DNA of 64,000 bases from Rhabdophis nuchalis (GCA_039707465.1 CM077648.1:29577119-29641118); one strand, 5' to 3'. Numbered from the stretch's first letter, positions 1 through 12,099 are shown. Notes: generated by a model not told the origin, from the letters alone. Numbers and translations: made by a program.

Positions 1-2540
1 AAGCAAGAAATGTTCAATAACACTTTGTAAAAATACATCATGTTTCTAGCAGGCACTGATACCAATATTCCACAACAGTATTAGATTTCCCAAAAATCAA
101 CTATAAATACTTTCTTTTGTTTAGATGAATAAATATATACACAAGCTATCATGTGCTGCAAACTGCTACACTAAAAGTCTTAAAATGGATTTAATTTGGG
201 AAAACCTTAAATTTCAAAAGTCTTTTGTTCAATGTATTGCCTTTCTGACTACATGTGTAGGTAAAATTGTATTTCAATGCTACCTTCATATTTCAAAGTT
301 GCTTGAATTTTATTCCCAACAAACTTCTGTTTTGGCCAGAAATACAATGTACTTTTAAAAAGTACATGGATGAATATCCATGAATATGGATGTCTGCATT
401 TAACCTGACATTATGTCATTTGTTGGTTTGATATTTCAGCAAGCACATAATATACATGGAATAAACTGACAGCTTGGAGGCTCTATAACAGCTGAAGTAA
501 AGCAGTAACTCCTGGATATGTCTATAAACAGTTGCTATCTTTCTGATATTCATTTCAGTTGTGGGGTGAAATTCAAATTTTATATTTAGTCATTGAAAGG
601 TTTGAACGGATTAATACGATAATTTTAAGCTTTGTGGCTTCATGATTCTTATCTTTGCACACATTTTTTACACACATTTACAGGTTTTTTCTGAAGGTAT
701 ATGTTGCTAATTTAAAACTGCTGTTTAATGGACTGCTAACAGTAATAAGTTAATGGTTTATGAGAGTATTTTGCTTTGACAAAGTCAATTTTGCTATTTA
801 AAATGAGATCAAGCATATAAAAGTACCTCTCCTTATATCATTCGCATGCAATATATGGAAACCTTTTATTTTCACAATTCATTCAAAGTATGAAAAATCA
901 CAATAGTAACTTAAGGTTGAAATAATTTTTAAGGTGAAAATTAAGTTTGCAGAAAATATATTTTAAGATTTTGAATTTTGAAATACTTCCTCGTTTGAGA
1001 GAAAAGGCCTTGTAATTATCAGTTAAAACAGTTTGGGTAATTGACAAAAAGTCAATTAATTTTCAACTATGCTTTAACTATTCTCTGCTGCCCAGAATTT
1101 TAATGTTTTTATTTATTTGGTGACTTCTGCTCAGTGTTGAATCCTGGGAACTGCTTGCACAAGTCCTTCCAACCCCTGCAACTAAACTCGGCTCTTTGCA
1201 AAACTTTGAGAAATTTTCTGCTGATCAGACTTCAAGTATATACAATACATGATCAATTAGTCTATAAGAGACTAACTAATAAGCACAAATCAACTCTCTT
1301 AATAAAAGCAGAATACAAATACTCTTGATTGTTCACTTTTCACTGCATAGAATTACTGGGCTACTGATCTTTGCCAGACACAATCCCTAAAGGCACATGT
1401 TGCTATAGTGGAAACATTTCCATTATTTTGGGCTATTATCATTAGCATCTTGGGCTAAATCACGGAACCTCATCTTAGCAGTTAGGTTTCCCCCTACAAT
1501 TATATATGAGGCATTATTATTCACAGTAGGAAATATATTTCTCTAATTCACTTCATAAAAGTTTGATCTGAGAATGCTGGCTTTATTGGAGCAGCTATGT
1601 TAATAAGTAATGAAACCAAAATGTTTATATTCCAGTTGCGTATATGAGAGCCCTGAATTACCATAAAATCATACCTAAGCAACTTCAATTTGAAGATGCT
1701 AAAAATCAATGGTTTTATATCACTCCCAAGTCTTCCCTTTTTTCTCAACAAGAGAAGAAACATTATTCAAATTTGAGCAGTAACTATTTACAATATATTC
1801 AACACTTCCTAAGTGCAAGATTCCTGCATAAATAAAACATCTAATTTGGATAAATATCAGTACTTGTAGCTAACCATCCACCAATGTTCCATGAAGTAAA
1901 GGAGCTACTACATCAATTTGAAAATTTTATTGACTTTTTTGCCATACAAAACAAAATTTTGAAGGGGTGCAAGATTAACAGTCAAACATCCAACATATAA
2001 ATAAAATTTCATAAAAAATAAAACAACCAAAGCACCTAATTAAACCACAAAGATAAAAATTAATTCAAAAAGCAATAAAAATAGATGGCATTATTTATAA
2101 ATGTTAGGATATTTCTTGATAATTCTCTCTGGAAGATGTCTGAATTTTGGATAAATGTGATCAGGACAGAAATAATCTGCTTCATATAAATGTTGTGGTA
2201 AGTTTTCATTGATACTGCTATTTTGAAATTAGTAAAGTAGTACAGAATTAAACATCTGACACACAGAAAAATTACCACAGTCAACTGCAAAAGGCAAGTT
2301 TCTGTGGAACAGTTTATATTCTGAAATGGTACCTTTAAAATTATTTTAAAATATGCTATCCCAGGTCCTTAGGAATGACAAGCCTATTGGGCTGACTGTG
2401 ATCAACCATAATCATTTATTAAATCTATATGCTACCTCAATCATTATGACACTGGATGGCAAGAATGTAAAGCTGGAAGCCAGTGAATATTTATGACTAC
2501 CATTGAACTTCAGCTTCTAGTGTATTACTGATAAAATGGT
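1..2540. other. unique AT-rich noncoding DNA
   Basis: I see no recognisable gene, repeat family or RNA in this stretch. Open frames are short (under 80 codons), AT-driven and show no familiar protein motif. It is best described as intergenic or intronic background. Confidence 0.6.
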
Positions 2541-2544
2541 AGGA

Positions 2545-2660
2545 AAGTAGGTAGGTAGGTAGATGAATAGATGAAAGAAAAGAAAGAGATAAAGAAGAAA
2601 AAAGGAAAAAACTAAAAAGAAAGAAAAGAAAGAAAAATGAATGAAAGAAAGAAAGATGGT
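2545..2660 (+). repeat. GTAG then GAAA purine-rich microsatellite
   Basis: A short GTAG run passes into an interrupted GAAA/GAAAA purine tract. The interruptions suggest an old, decaying simple repeat. Confidence 0.85.
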
Positions 2661-2770
2661 TAAAATGTTGGACTAGGAATAGGAAGATTCCACCAACTAC
2701 TTGTCAATGAAATCTCCAGTTTATAAGAAAGGGCTTCTAAAAATTGAGTCCTGACAGTTATCACCTAGAT

Positions 2771-3085
2771 CAGGGGTCTGCAAAGTTGGCTCTTTTAAGA
2801 CGGGGGGACTTCAACTCCCAGAATTCCCCAGCCAGCTGGCTGGGGAATTCTGGGAGTTGAAGTCCCACCGTCTTAAAAGAGCCAACTTTGCAGAACCCTG
2901 ATCAATCTTTTGGGCAACAGGGAATAGTTCCATGGAGAGAGGGGTTTTTTTTTTGTGGACTGAAGGGGGTATGGTTTCATGCGCTGCCTGTATCCTGTGA
3001 ATGAGGTTTCAGTTGTTTGCAGAGCCTGGTTTCTGGCATGCTGTGGACTGGTGCCGGTCCATGGACCGGGAGCTAGGGACCTCTG
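2771..3085. mobile_element. chimeric hAT MITE with a hairpin left half
   Basis: The element starts CAGGGGTC and ends GACCTCTG, so its termini are inverted and hAT-like. A perfect 8-bp TSD, ACCTAGAT, lies at 2763-2770 and 3086-3093. Bases 2771-2900 form a near-perfect palindrome centred on CCAGCTGG. Bases 2901-3085 are instead, in reverse orientation, the same family as the hAT at 24413-24602; both carry phrases such as GCCAGAAACCAGGC. Only one TSD pair surrounds the two parts, so the chimera probably moved as a unit, or the hairpin replaced the end of the other element. It has no coding capacity. Confidence 0.82.
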
Positions 3086-3402
3086 ACCTAGATCATTAAT
3101 ACTTCCCTTTTCAAGCATGTGTTTAAAGAGCAATTTTTGTATCTACTTAATTTTAACAACTATTGCACATCCTTCAGCATTCCATGCTGGTATTAAGTTA
3201 CAAAGGTAGAAAAATTGCTGGTGCATCTTTGATGATATTTGGGTTATTGTTTAAGTCTGATTGCTAGATAACAATACTTATATATGGATAGCCTAAGTTG
3301 TACATAGAATGCCAACACACTTGGGAGGTTTGGAATGGAAATCTGAAAATTAACTGGCTTTCAATAGTTAAAATAGGAAGTTATGATACAGTTGATCTAG
3401 GC

Positions 3403-3776
3403 CAGTGATGGCTAACCTTTTTTGGCTCATGTGCCAAAAGCGGGGGGAGCGCAGGGGGGTCGTGCGTGGGCGTGCCACACCCATAATGCTATGTGCGCGA
3501 CCCCCTACTTTTGGTGCACTTTTTTCACCCTCCCCAGGCTCCAGAGGCTTTCTAGGAGCCTGGGGAGGGTGAAAACAACCTCCCCTCCCCACCGCCAGAG
3601 GCTTCAGGAGCTTCCCTGAAGCCTCCAGAGGGTGAAAAATGGCCTCAAAAGAAGGCCTAAATCAGCTGGCCAGTGCACACATGCGCACTGGAGCTGACAG
3701 GGCAATGCCTCGCGTGCCCTAAGAAATGGATTCGCGTGCCACCTGTGGCACCCGTGCCATAGGTTCGCCATCACTG
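3403..3776 (+). mobile_element. hAT MITE, first of a tandem pair
   Basis: It starts CAGTGATGGCTAACC and ends GGTTCGCCATCACTG, which are matching terminal inverted repeats. A perfect 8-bp TSD, ATCTAGGC, lies at 3395-3402 and 3777-3784. The interior is GC-rich and noncoding; the 60-75 codon open frames here are repeat artefacts. Termini and TSD length are typical of hAT transposons. Confidence 0.88.
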
Positions 3777-3784
3777 ATCTAGGC

Positions 3785-4050
3785 TAACGTTGGCTAACCT
3801 TTTTGGCACCAAGTGCTGAAATGGGACCGTGTGCAAACATTTTCCACACCTCCAGAAACTGGAAGATCATCTTCCTAGCGCACGATTGCACACCGGGCTG
3901 CTCTTTCGATTTGTGGTACTCCCGCATGTGTGAAGACCAGCTGTCTGACACACTGGAAACTGGAAGAGCAACAGGCAATGACTCCACATGCCTAGAGAAA
4001 TGGCTCTGTGTGCCACTTTTAGCACGCGTGCCTTAGGTTCGCCATCACGG
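3785..4050 (+). mobile_element. hAT MITE, second of a tandem pair
   Basis: This copy belongs to the same family and orientation as the one ending at 3776. It begins directly after the shared TSD with a decayed terminus (TAACGTTGGCTAACC) and ends GGTTCGCCATCACGG. A third copy of ATCTAGGC follows at 4051-4058. The order is therefore TSD, element, TSD, element, TSD. It has diverged more than its neighbour. Confidence 0.82.
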
Positions 4051-4241
4051 ATCTAGGCAAAAGAAATAGCACTTCCTACTTGGGCTTTTCCAATACCTGT
4101 TCTGATTTGGCAGCTGAAGGATGACTAGGTTAATATAACTTAAATGGAAGAGTTAAATGTGTACAATAGGGAGAACACATTATAAATAAATAATGCAATC
4201 TTTCACATTGATATTATACAAAGCTTGGTTTTTGTTTATCT

Positions 4242-4398
4242 CACCAGGCTCAAGGTTGACTCAGCTTTCCATCCTTCCCAGGTCGGTAAAATGAGGATCC
4301 AGATTGTTGGGGGCAATATGCTGTTTCTCTAAACTGCTTAGAGAGGGCTGTAAAGCACTGTGAAGCGGTATATAAGTTTAAGTGCTATTGCTATTGCT
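4242..4398 (+). mobile_element. tRNA-derived SINE, 5'-truncated
   Basis: The body, from CTCAAGGTTGACTCAGC through a GTCGGTAAAATGAGGA segment to a GCTATTGCTATTGCT tail, matches the copy at 19530-19748, which keeps a tRNA-like head. The head is missing here. I recognise the body as a common squamate SINE, but I am not certain of the family name. Confidence 0.72.
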
Positions 4399-5003
4399 AA
4401 TATTTATTTACTTATTTGGGTAATGTTTAGTAGGTAAATCCCTTGCAACTGTTAGCAAATATGAAAGCAAAAGCAAGAGAATTGTGAAACTTAAAATGAT
4501 TATTATTTTAAATGCAACTTAAAAAGCTGATAATTGTTAACTGAGGCAAGTCTGCCAAGGAATGAAAGCTTTTTTCCCCTTCCTTCTAGATATGTTGTCG
4601 TTAAGATACCAGGCAAGACGTATGGTAAGGATATTACAAAAATAAAAGTATTTTGCAAGGAAAATTAATTTCCTTTTCAAATATTGGATCTTTTAGGTGA
4701 TTGTGTCTAGAAGAAAAACCTCTGAGACTGATCTCTCATCAATCAAGCAAGAAATAGGGCCTATTCAAATAAACATCCTCTTTATATCCTATCTATTCAG
4801 TTTCAGAACCAACATTTTAAGTTGAACTCAAAAGCTAAGTAGCAATTAATACATTGCAGTCAAGTGGAATGATACATTCAAAATCACCATGTCCTTTTCT
4901 CACTGCTATGCATTGACTGGAGTTTAGGATATATCTTCACATATAGCTCGATAATCCAGGTCTATTTTAAAAGGGGAAGCTAAAATATAAGTATTGCTTA
5001 GAA

Positions 5004-5130
5004 CAGGGGTGTCAAACTCCCGTAATCATGGCATTGTCACATAATGTATTGTGACGTCCCCCCTTCACTAAACTGGGTGTGGGCAGGATGTGTCGCATCT
5101 AGCCCATGGGCCACGAGTTTGACAGCCCTG
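5004..5130. mobile_element. short hAT MITE
   Basis: It starts CAGGGGTGTCAAACTC and ends GAGTTTGACAGCCCTG, which are near-perfect inverted termini. The flanking 8-mers GCTTAGAA (4996-5003) and GTTTAGAA (5131-5138) match at seven of eight positions. At 127 bp it is a small non-autonomous derivative. Confidence 0.87.
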
Positions 5131-5138
5131 GTTTAGAA

Positions 5139-7369
5139 GAAAAATGGAAGAAGGTTAGTGTTATGGAGGAAAGAAGCTGAAAAACAGTGGTTCGTAATCT
5201 AAGACATAGGAAAACATCAATTGTCTATTATTTGGTTTCATAATCCAAACTATAGAAAGCAGATCAAGGGTTTAAATACACTATCCAGCACCAGTTGCTC
5301 AAGTTTGAAAGAATTAGGCACTATGCAAGTTATTAATTATAAGTCTTTGCAATTAACAAATATAACTAAAACAGTTTCCACAATTTCCAGGATTACTGGA
5401 GCACAGCTGGGATAGAACAAGTTGTCAGTGTGTATTAGAAATAATATTTAAAAACTTGCCCAACATAATCTGGTGCATGCTGAGTTTATGAATGTCTAAT
5501 ATACTATGGCAGTTTATGAGGCTTCATTTTACGATATTTCTTAACTATACTGTCAATGCATTTGCAATTCTCAGGAGATTTTAAGGAACATTTGAAAACC
5601 AAGAATCCGTTTTTATTACATTAAAATAGTATAATGGAATTCAAAAGACATTAACATTTAGAACATACAACCTGTCAAAAGATCAAATTATACACAAGAA
5701 ACAATAAAAAAGAGGCAAATGTTATTTTAACTTTTATCTTTGTGACACTTTGAATTCCATTTTAAGAACTTCAAGAACTTTTTATACTTTCAATGTGTTA
5801 TCATTTTACTTTGCATACATTTGGCTCAAATATTTTTTTCTTTTTTTTTACTTTTAGATTGTGGTTGTTTACAAAGGCAAAACTTTCAAAGGATTTACTT
5901 AGCATTTTTGGTCTGTTTCTCATTACTATGACCTCTATATTAGCAGAGGCCAATTTTGTACGAACAAATTAACAGAAAAATAGTAAATGCTAATTTATTC
6001 TTGTGGTAGAAACAGGTGTACCAGATCTGGCTTGCTGTTTCTGTTTCATTATATAAAGACAGATTTATGTTTAGCAATTGGAGAGCTGATTAAAATGGCA
6101 TTTGATGCAGAATCAAGATCCAGTATGCATAGCACATTACTTGAGTCGTTTCTCTTTGTATCCCTAATGTTCAAACTTTACAGATCTACCTCAAGTTGCT
6201 AGTTATATTAATCTGGTTGTATGGCAAAACATATTCCTTTTTTAAAAAAATATTTCTTTTCATAAAAGCTCAAAATAAAACTAATTGAAGTATCTGACTG
6301 AATTGCAGAACTGCTCACTTACACAATATATAATACAACCAATGATGCATGGAGGGAATGCCTTTCGTCTTTTCTGTCTTATTATATTCTGTTCTCTATT
6401 TAGTACCCAAGTCCCTTTATTTATGCCCACCCATTCAAGATGTATTTTCTGCCTCAGTGACACATCTTCATTTAATGAGTGTTGGTGCCAGCAGCAATAA
6501 CAATTAAGCCTTTGCACTATGCTTCCTAGCTTTGTCACTAAAAAAGGAACATTCAAATTTAGCAAAAAAGAAAGAAAAACAGGCCCCCAAATAATTCTGA
6601 CATATTCATAGAAGAAAGGTTTTAATTAGAATTTGGTATAGGCACTATTACTATATATATTAATATGACTAGGAATGCTTCTTGTGACTCCTATTTACTA
6701 ATAATTATTTGCACTTGATTTTCCTATTTCATGAATTTATAGTATTTCTAGCCCATAACTTCTAAAACTAGGTCACTGGCCGTATTGACAGCAGAGGAGA
6801 AAAACAAAGGGAAACACTTGGTAAAGAAAAAATGGCAAAAGGAAGTTGGAAAATATCTCTCTCTCCTATTTTCCTACACCAGCATAATTTACAGTGATTA
6901 ACATGTCAGATTAGGATTAAAGAGAACGAGTAATACAAATTCACTAGTAACTTTGGATAAGGCACAGAAGGAATATTTACTGAATCTGAATCAGAAAAAA
7001 ACTGGTGGGATAGCAAATATCAAGATGATATTTTAATTACTATTATATACAAAAATATTGTACTATCCTATCCCTAAGGTAGAAGATTGTGCAATGATGA
7101 AAGCAGGAATAGCTGGAGTTTTCGGGCTAGACATGAAGATACTTTCTAATCTAATCTTATAAAAGTGGAAAAGTTGATATCTGGAATAACATTCAGATCA
7201 TGTTTCATAAAGATTGGCCTGTTGAAACTGTTATGCCAAAGAACAAAAGATGGCATACATAATTTGTTTCTAATTATATTCATGTGCATCAACTGCATGA
7301 TGCAGTTGAAATATGAGTTCACCAGACATTGGCAGAATATGTTGTTTGGAATATCCTTGGCAAGAAGCA
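5139..7369. other. AT-rich DNA without recognised features
   Basis: I find no repeat family or gene that I can name here. Open frames up to 94 codons overlap on opposite strands and lack familiar motifs, so they are treated as chance. Confidence 0.5.
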
Positions 7370-8250
7370 TTCATTCCCAGCAGGAGCAGGTGATGGTGTA
7401 GCAGTGTTGGCCAAGTGCTTGGAGGTATAAGGGTCTGAATGGGGAGGAATTGGTCAACATCAACTGTGGCAGACCTGCATGATATGTCCTCTTTGCCTAT
7501 GGATGGGATTGCCCTCCCCCTGACTGTGTTAGTGCATAATTTGGAGATCCTCCAGCTGTTCAAAGAATAGATAACAGCCATGGCTGGGGGTGGGGGAATT
7601 GCACAGATTCATCTGGTGCACCAATTGCATCCTTTCCTGCACCAGGTGGCTTTGTTCATGGTCATTCATCCCTTGGACATTTCTCATTTAGATTACTGCA
7701 ATGTGTTCTACTTGGGGCTACCCTTGAAGACCACCTGGAAGCTATAACTTGCTGCAAATTTCCTTGTGGATACAATTTAAAGTGCTGATTATCACCTTTA
7801 AAACTCTACATGGCACAGAGCCAGGTTACCTACAGGCCTCTCTTTCCGTAAGGACATCTACCCATCCTACGACAACAGCTGGGGTAGGCATGCTCCTGGT
7901 ACCCCATCTGAAACATTGACACTTCTGGGGGCTTTTTCATAAGTCCTTCTGCCCTATGGAACACTCTGTCCTTTGAAGTTCAGCAAGCCTCTACCTTCCT
8001 AGTCCTCCAAAAAGCACTGAAGATCTGTCTTATCTCCCAAGAACTAGAAAAGGATGAGATGAGTGAGAAGATTTAAGAGAGAACATATGTCTGAAGTAAC
8101 TTTGATGTCAGGTTTTTAATGTTTATGGCTTTAATACAATTTTGTATTACGTTGTTTTATTATTCATATTGTTTTAATTGTTGTTTGGGAACCACCCAGA
8201 GTTTGATCTAAGATGAACAAATATAGAAATGCTTAAATAAATCATGGATT
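7370..8250 (+). mobile_element. decayed L2-like LINE, 3' part of ORF2 and tail
   Basis: In-frame pieces read like the C terminus of the intact LINE protein at 57706-60512. A DYCN(A/V)xYLGLP-like stretch lies near 7690 and an alanine/leucine-rich FCPMEHSVL-type stretch near 7960. A tail with GGGAACCACCCAGAG then AAATAAATC follows. Many stops and indels are present, so it is an old plus-strand copy. The 5' boundary is uncertain. Confidence 0.65.
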
Positions 8251-8309
8251 GATATATGTATAGTAAGAATCAATCTTGCTACTTTAAATGAATCTAAGTC
8301 TCTCAAATC

Positions 8310-8960
8310 AAATGAATTATGCACCAGGGTATTGAAAGAACTAGCAGGAATGATCTGTGGACTGCTGATTGTAATCTTCAAAATCTTCTAAAGACTGAAA
8401 CATCCAATAATGTGCTGGAAGACTTATTCAACACAGGGAAGAAGTATCTGGTAAACTATGGATGAGTTAATTTAAAGTCTGTACTAGAAAGATAATAGAA
8501 TTGATTGTCAAACAGCATGTCTGGCAGTATGTAGAAAAAAATGATACTTTACAAGGAGGGAGCACAGAAAAAAATTTACCTTATAAGGAGCCAGCATATT
8601 AGTCAGGAACAATTTTGGGGGAATGAATGGCTCTTTTTATGGCAGGATGGCAGAATAGTTTAGTAGAAGAATGGGATATACAATAGATTGATATTGATAC
8701 AGCATTTGATTAAGGATCTCACAATGTCCTTGGGTATATTAGATAAATGTGGGCTAGAAGATACTGCAGGCTGTGGATTTGCAACTGATTGGGTAATTAA
8801 ACAAAATAGATGTTTGTAAATAGTTCTGCATCAACCTGATGATAAAGTATCAAGCTGCTCAACATATTTATCAATGATCTGTTGGTAGATATAAAAAGAA
8901 TACATTAATTTTGCAGATGACCCCAAGTGAAGGGGTTGGCTAATACCTTAGAATACAAAA
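8310..8960 (+). mobile_element. decayed CR1-type reverse transcriptase fragment
   Basis: Translation in broken frames gives LNIFINDLL near 8860, just before a degraded FADD-like region (TTTGCAGATGACCCCAAG, about 8911). This is the order seen in CR1 reverse transcriptases before the catalytic aspartates. Stops and frameshifts are frequent. The CR1 assignment is from motif memory, so it is less sure than the reverse transcriptase assignment. Confidence 0.58.
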
Positions 8961-8990
8961 TCATGAATGAAGTGGCTTGAGAAGCCTGGA

Positions 8991-8996
<6 letters not shown>

Positions 8997-9024
<28 letters not shown>

Positions 9025-9064
9025 CATACATACATACATACATACATACATACATACATACATA
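8997..9064 (+). repeat. (CATA)n microsatellite
   Basis: About 17 almost uninterrupted copies of CATA. The minus-strand open frame that reads YVCM repeatedly here is an artefact of the repeat. Confidence 0.97.
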
Positions 9065-9099
9065 AATATAGAAGGAATATAGAAGGAAACAGTATGTCT

Positions 9100-9823
9100 C
9101 CTCCCTTAATGGGGCCCTAACAGGAAGTTGTGAAAACAATTATCTATACTAAATACTCCTGTCTCAGCTGATGCAATAAGGTAGAGCCGGTTAGGCTGAA
9201 TTGCTAGGCTTCTGCCTGAGATGCATTACAGCCCCGGTTCGAATCCCAGTAAAGGGTATGGCCAACTGATGAGAGCTAATAAGCTCGAAATAGATCTATC
9301 TTGGTCTCTCAAATTTAAATTTATTGATCAGCTCATAAAAACTAACACACACACACACACATACTGTATATATATATATATATATATATAGGTAATTGTT
9401 TCACAACAACCTGTTATTAGGCCCCAATTAAGGGAGGAGACATACTATTTCCTGCCTTTCGGCTCATCACCAGAGACCATGTAGACAGCAAGCCAAGAAT
9501 TACGTTGTGTAATTTTTTAGATATGTGTGTTAGTTTTTATGAGCTGATCAATTAGAGAGAGACCAGGATAAATCTATTTCGAGCTTATTAGCTCTCATCA
9601 GCTGGCCATACCCCTTACTGCGATTCGAACTGGGGCTGTGTTGCATGCTAGGCAAGGAGCCTAGCACTTAAGCCAAGCCGGTTCCCCTTATTGCATCAGC
9701 TGAGACAGGGTATATTAGTATAGGTAATTGTTTCACAACAACCTATTAGGCCCCAATTAAGGGAGGAGACATACTGTTCTGGTCTCTCTCTAATTTAATT
9801 TATTGATCAGCTCATAAAAACTA

Positions 9824-9856
<33 letters not shown>

Positions 9857-9866
9857 AAAGCCAAGT
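9100..9866. repeat. inverted composite repeat with two tRNA-like modules
   Basis: On the plus strand about 9178-9345 holds a tRNA-like block with a B-box-like GGTTCGAATCC near 9236, followed by GATGAGAGCTAATAAGCTCG and ending in a CA run. On the minus strand about 9517-9705 repeats the same block (GATTCGAACTGGGGC on the plus strand). A third segment, AATTGTTTCACAACAACCT to GGAGACATACT, occurs at about 9393-9452 and 9724-9776, and inverted near 9103-9155. TA and CA microsatellites sit at the block ends. I do not know the family; a tRNA-derived SINE with an added module is the simplest reading. Confidence 0.6.
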
Positions 9867-9867
9867 A

Positions 9868-10400
9868 CCACTCACTCATCACAAAGTCTCCAAAAGTATA
9901 AAGCCTACAAACTTGAAATTTGCCACATATGTTCCACTTGACTTCTAGTTGCTTGCTAAGAAAGGATTTTTCAAAATGACCATCAGATCATTAGTATTTC
10001 TTATACAGTAATTAACACACTCTGATGCTAAGGAGTTCTACTCTCCCTCCTCACCTGAAAATAACTCTTTTCCAACTGCCAGTTGCCTTATATTGACATG
10101 CTCTGATGCTAAGGAGTTAGACATTCTACTCTCCCTCCCCACCTGAAAAGAATTCTTTTCCAACTGCCAGTTGCCTCACATTCCATTACCTCAATTCAAA
10201 CTGGCAGACATTCCACTCCTTCACTCAGGAGCAGTCTGGGGCTCCTTACAATACTAAACTTCGGTACCTCACCAAAATGTCTACGTCTTCCACCTATGGA
10301 ACTGCTTCAAGACTCAAAGCGGCGGGAGTTATATTCCCTTATGTGTTTCAATCATGAACACCATTGAGCCAAGGGATTGTGAACCAATTTTCTCCTGCAT
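9868..10400 (+). repeat. unclassified interspersed repeat with 80-bp tandem duplication
   Basis: The start (AAGCCAAGTACCACTCACTC, then a segment about cells lacking any coding sense) resembles a widespread reptile repeat that I cannot place in a class. Inside, a unit beginning CTCTGATGCTAAGGAGTT and ending CAACTGCCAGTTGCCT occurs at about 10019-10090 and again at 10100-10177. The right boundary is a guess. Confidence 0.45.
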
Positions 10401-11854
10401 AGCCCAATCACATAGTTTCGTCACGAAGCACAAGTATCCAGCTATTGACAAATATAAGGAGTTGCATCTGACAACAAAAATTCAAATACAAAAATAGTGT
10501 ATGCGAGAAGCATAGGCAAAATAAATAATTGAAACTAGCAATTACTGGATATGTGTTTAGAGTTATAATAATGTTCTGAATGAAGTTTCTCCTCAAGAAG
10601 GAATGGCAGACAAAAGATCACTAAAAGCCAACAACTACAGCAGAATGAAGAGCCGGCTTTTCATAATTCTCTGCACAAGGGGATGACATGATATTGCTCA
10701 GAAATGCTCCAGATATTGGAGTCAGCAATTTAAAAAAGACACTGGGTTCTCATACTTCTTTTTATAATCATTTTTGGAAATGGTCTTCTTTTCAGCTATT
10801 AGGGACTTTTGGACTGATATGTTTTATACCACTGGTGAATGTCCCTTAATATTTAGTAGCAGAAATATTAAATACAAGCTTAATGACTTAAAAATTTGGA
10901 GGGAGGACAGAAAGGGGTGAGTTTAGAATATTACAAATGGACTAAGGCTCCAGATAAATTAGAAATAAGATTTTGGAATTAATTATAAGAATCCTTTCCC
11001 TGGCAAAATACTTTTGACTTGAATTCTTTTTTTTTTTTTAAAGACTTTCAGAAGTGGACACTAGAGGAAATTAGAGGGAACAATTAAAGGAAAATAACAC
11101 TTACATTTGAATTAAAAATAGAATGTTGCAAAATACTTTATGATATGTACCCAAATGTCTACCTCTATAGATTGTGTTTAAAGAGATGCTATGGAAAAAG
11201 AACAAGTTTTACCTGACAAGTCTCAGACTGATTTGAAAGTGGATTTAAAAATGACAGGTTACAAGAATGAAATTAAAGAATGATATGTAACACAGGGCAT
11301 ATAAAGGAACTAGCAGACTTCTTAATAATTATAAAGGGTATGCAAAAAATAAATTAAGAGAGTGACCTGAATAATTTCCCTACATTGGATTTTTTTTTTT
11401 TAATGCTTGCTTGGAATAATTTTGTGAAAAAGGAAAAAGGATAATACTAAATACTAAAAATATTAGTATGGAAATAATTTTAATAATTGTGAACAGAATT
11501 TTAATCCAAACTTGAATTGATTCCTGTACTGTTTCTGACCCTGCTTTTGATCATCAACATGACCCACAAGTAACTAAACTAGAAAACTGTTGCAAAGATC
11601 GTTAATCCACTGCCTTCTCTGGTAATTAGTGACCAGACTAAACTAATAAACCTATACTAATAATAGCAGACAGGGAAAATCCTTTCACAATACAGAACTT
11701 CCCTAGGAACACAAATGATGTACCTGATGACCAAAGCCACCACATAGGCACCCATCATAGAGAAACAATACACTCAGCAAAGTAAGATAACATTTTCACC
11801 ACATCTGCACACCCATCAAGTTAAACATTACTGAGTGTAAGTTCATATAAGCAC
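10400..11854. other. AT-rich DNA, possibly an old degraded LINE
   Basis: No family is recognised with confidence. The long A-rich, low-G plus strand between about 10740 and 11460 has the composition of an old L1-type LINE, but I find no diagnostic motif. Confidence 0.3.
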
Positions 11855-12023
11855 CAGAGGTGGTATTCTACCAGTTTGGACTAGTTCACCCAAACTGATA
11901 GCGGAAATCCCTGTTAGGCCCTTTTTTTTAGAGAAAAGCGCATGCGCGGAAGGATTAGTGCATGTGTGAGGTGCACGCTCACATTTGTGAACCAGTAGGG
12001 AAGATAAGTAAATACCATCCCTG
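11855..12023. mobile_element. short hAT MITE
   Basis: Terminal inverted repeats are CAGAGGTGGTATT and AATACCATCCCTG. A perfect 8-bp TSD, ATAAGCAC, lies at 11847-11854 and 12024-12031. It is 169 bp and noncoding, and is related at its ends to the larger elements at 14475 and 21895. Confidence 0.87.
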
Positions 12024-12099
12024 ATAAGCACCCACATTCCACCAAAGGACCATCTATCCTATAAATATTACCAGCCCCTGTAGCCCAATTTGTAGGTAC

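Noticed and set aside
8948..9139. YVCM-repeat open frame
   Set aside because: It is a translation of the (CATA)n microsatellite.
9178..9250. Possible tRNA gene on the plus strand
   Set aside because: The B-box is good but the arms do not form a cloverleaf, and the same sequence recurs inverted nearby and at 25.4 kb, so it is a repeat module.
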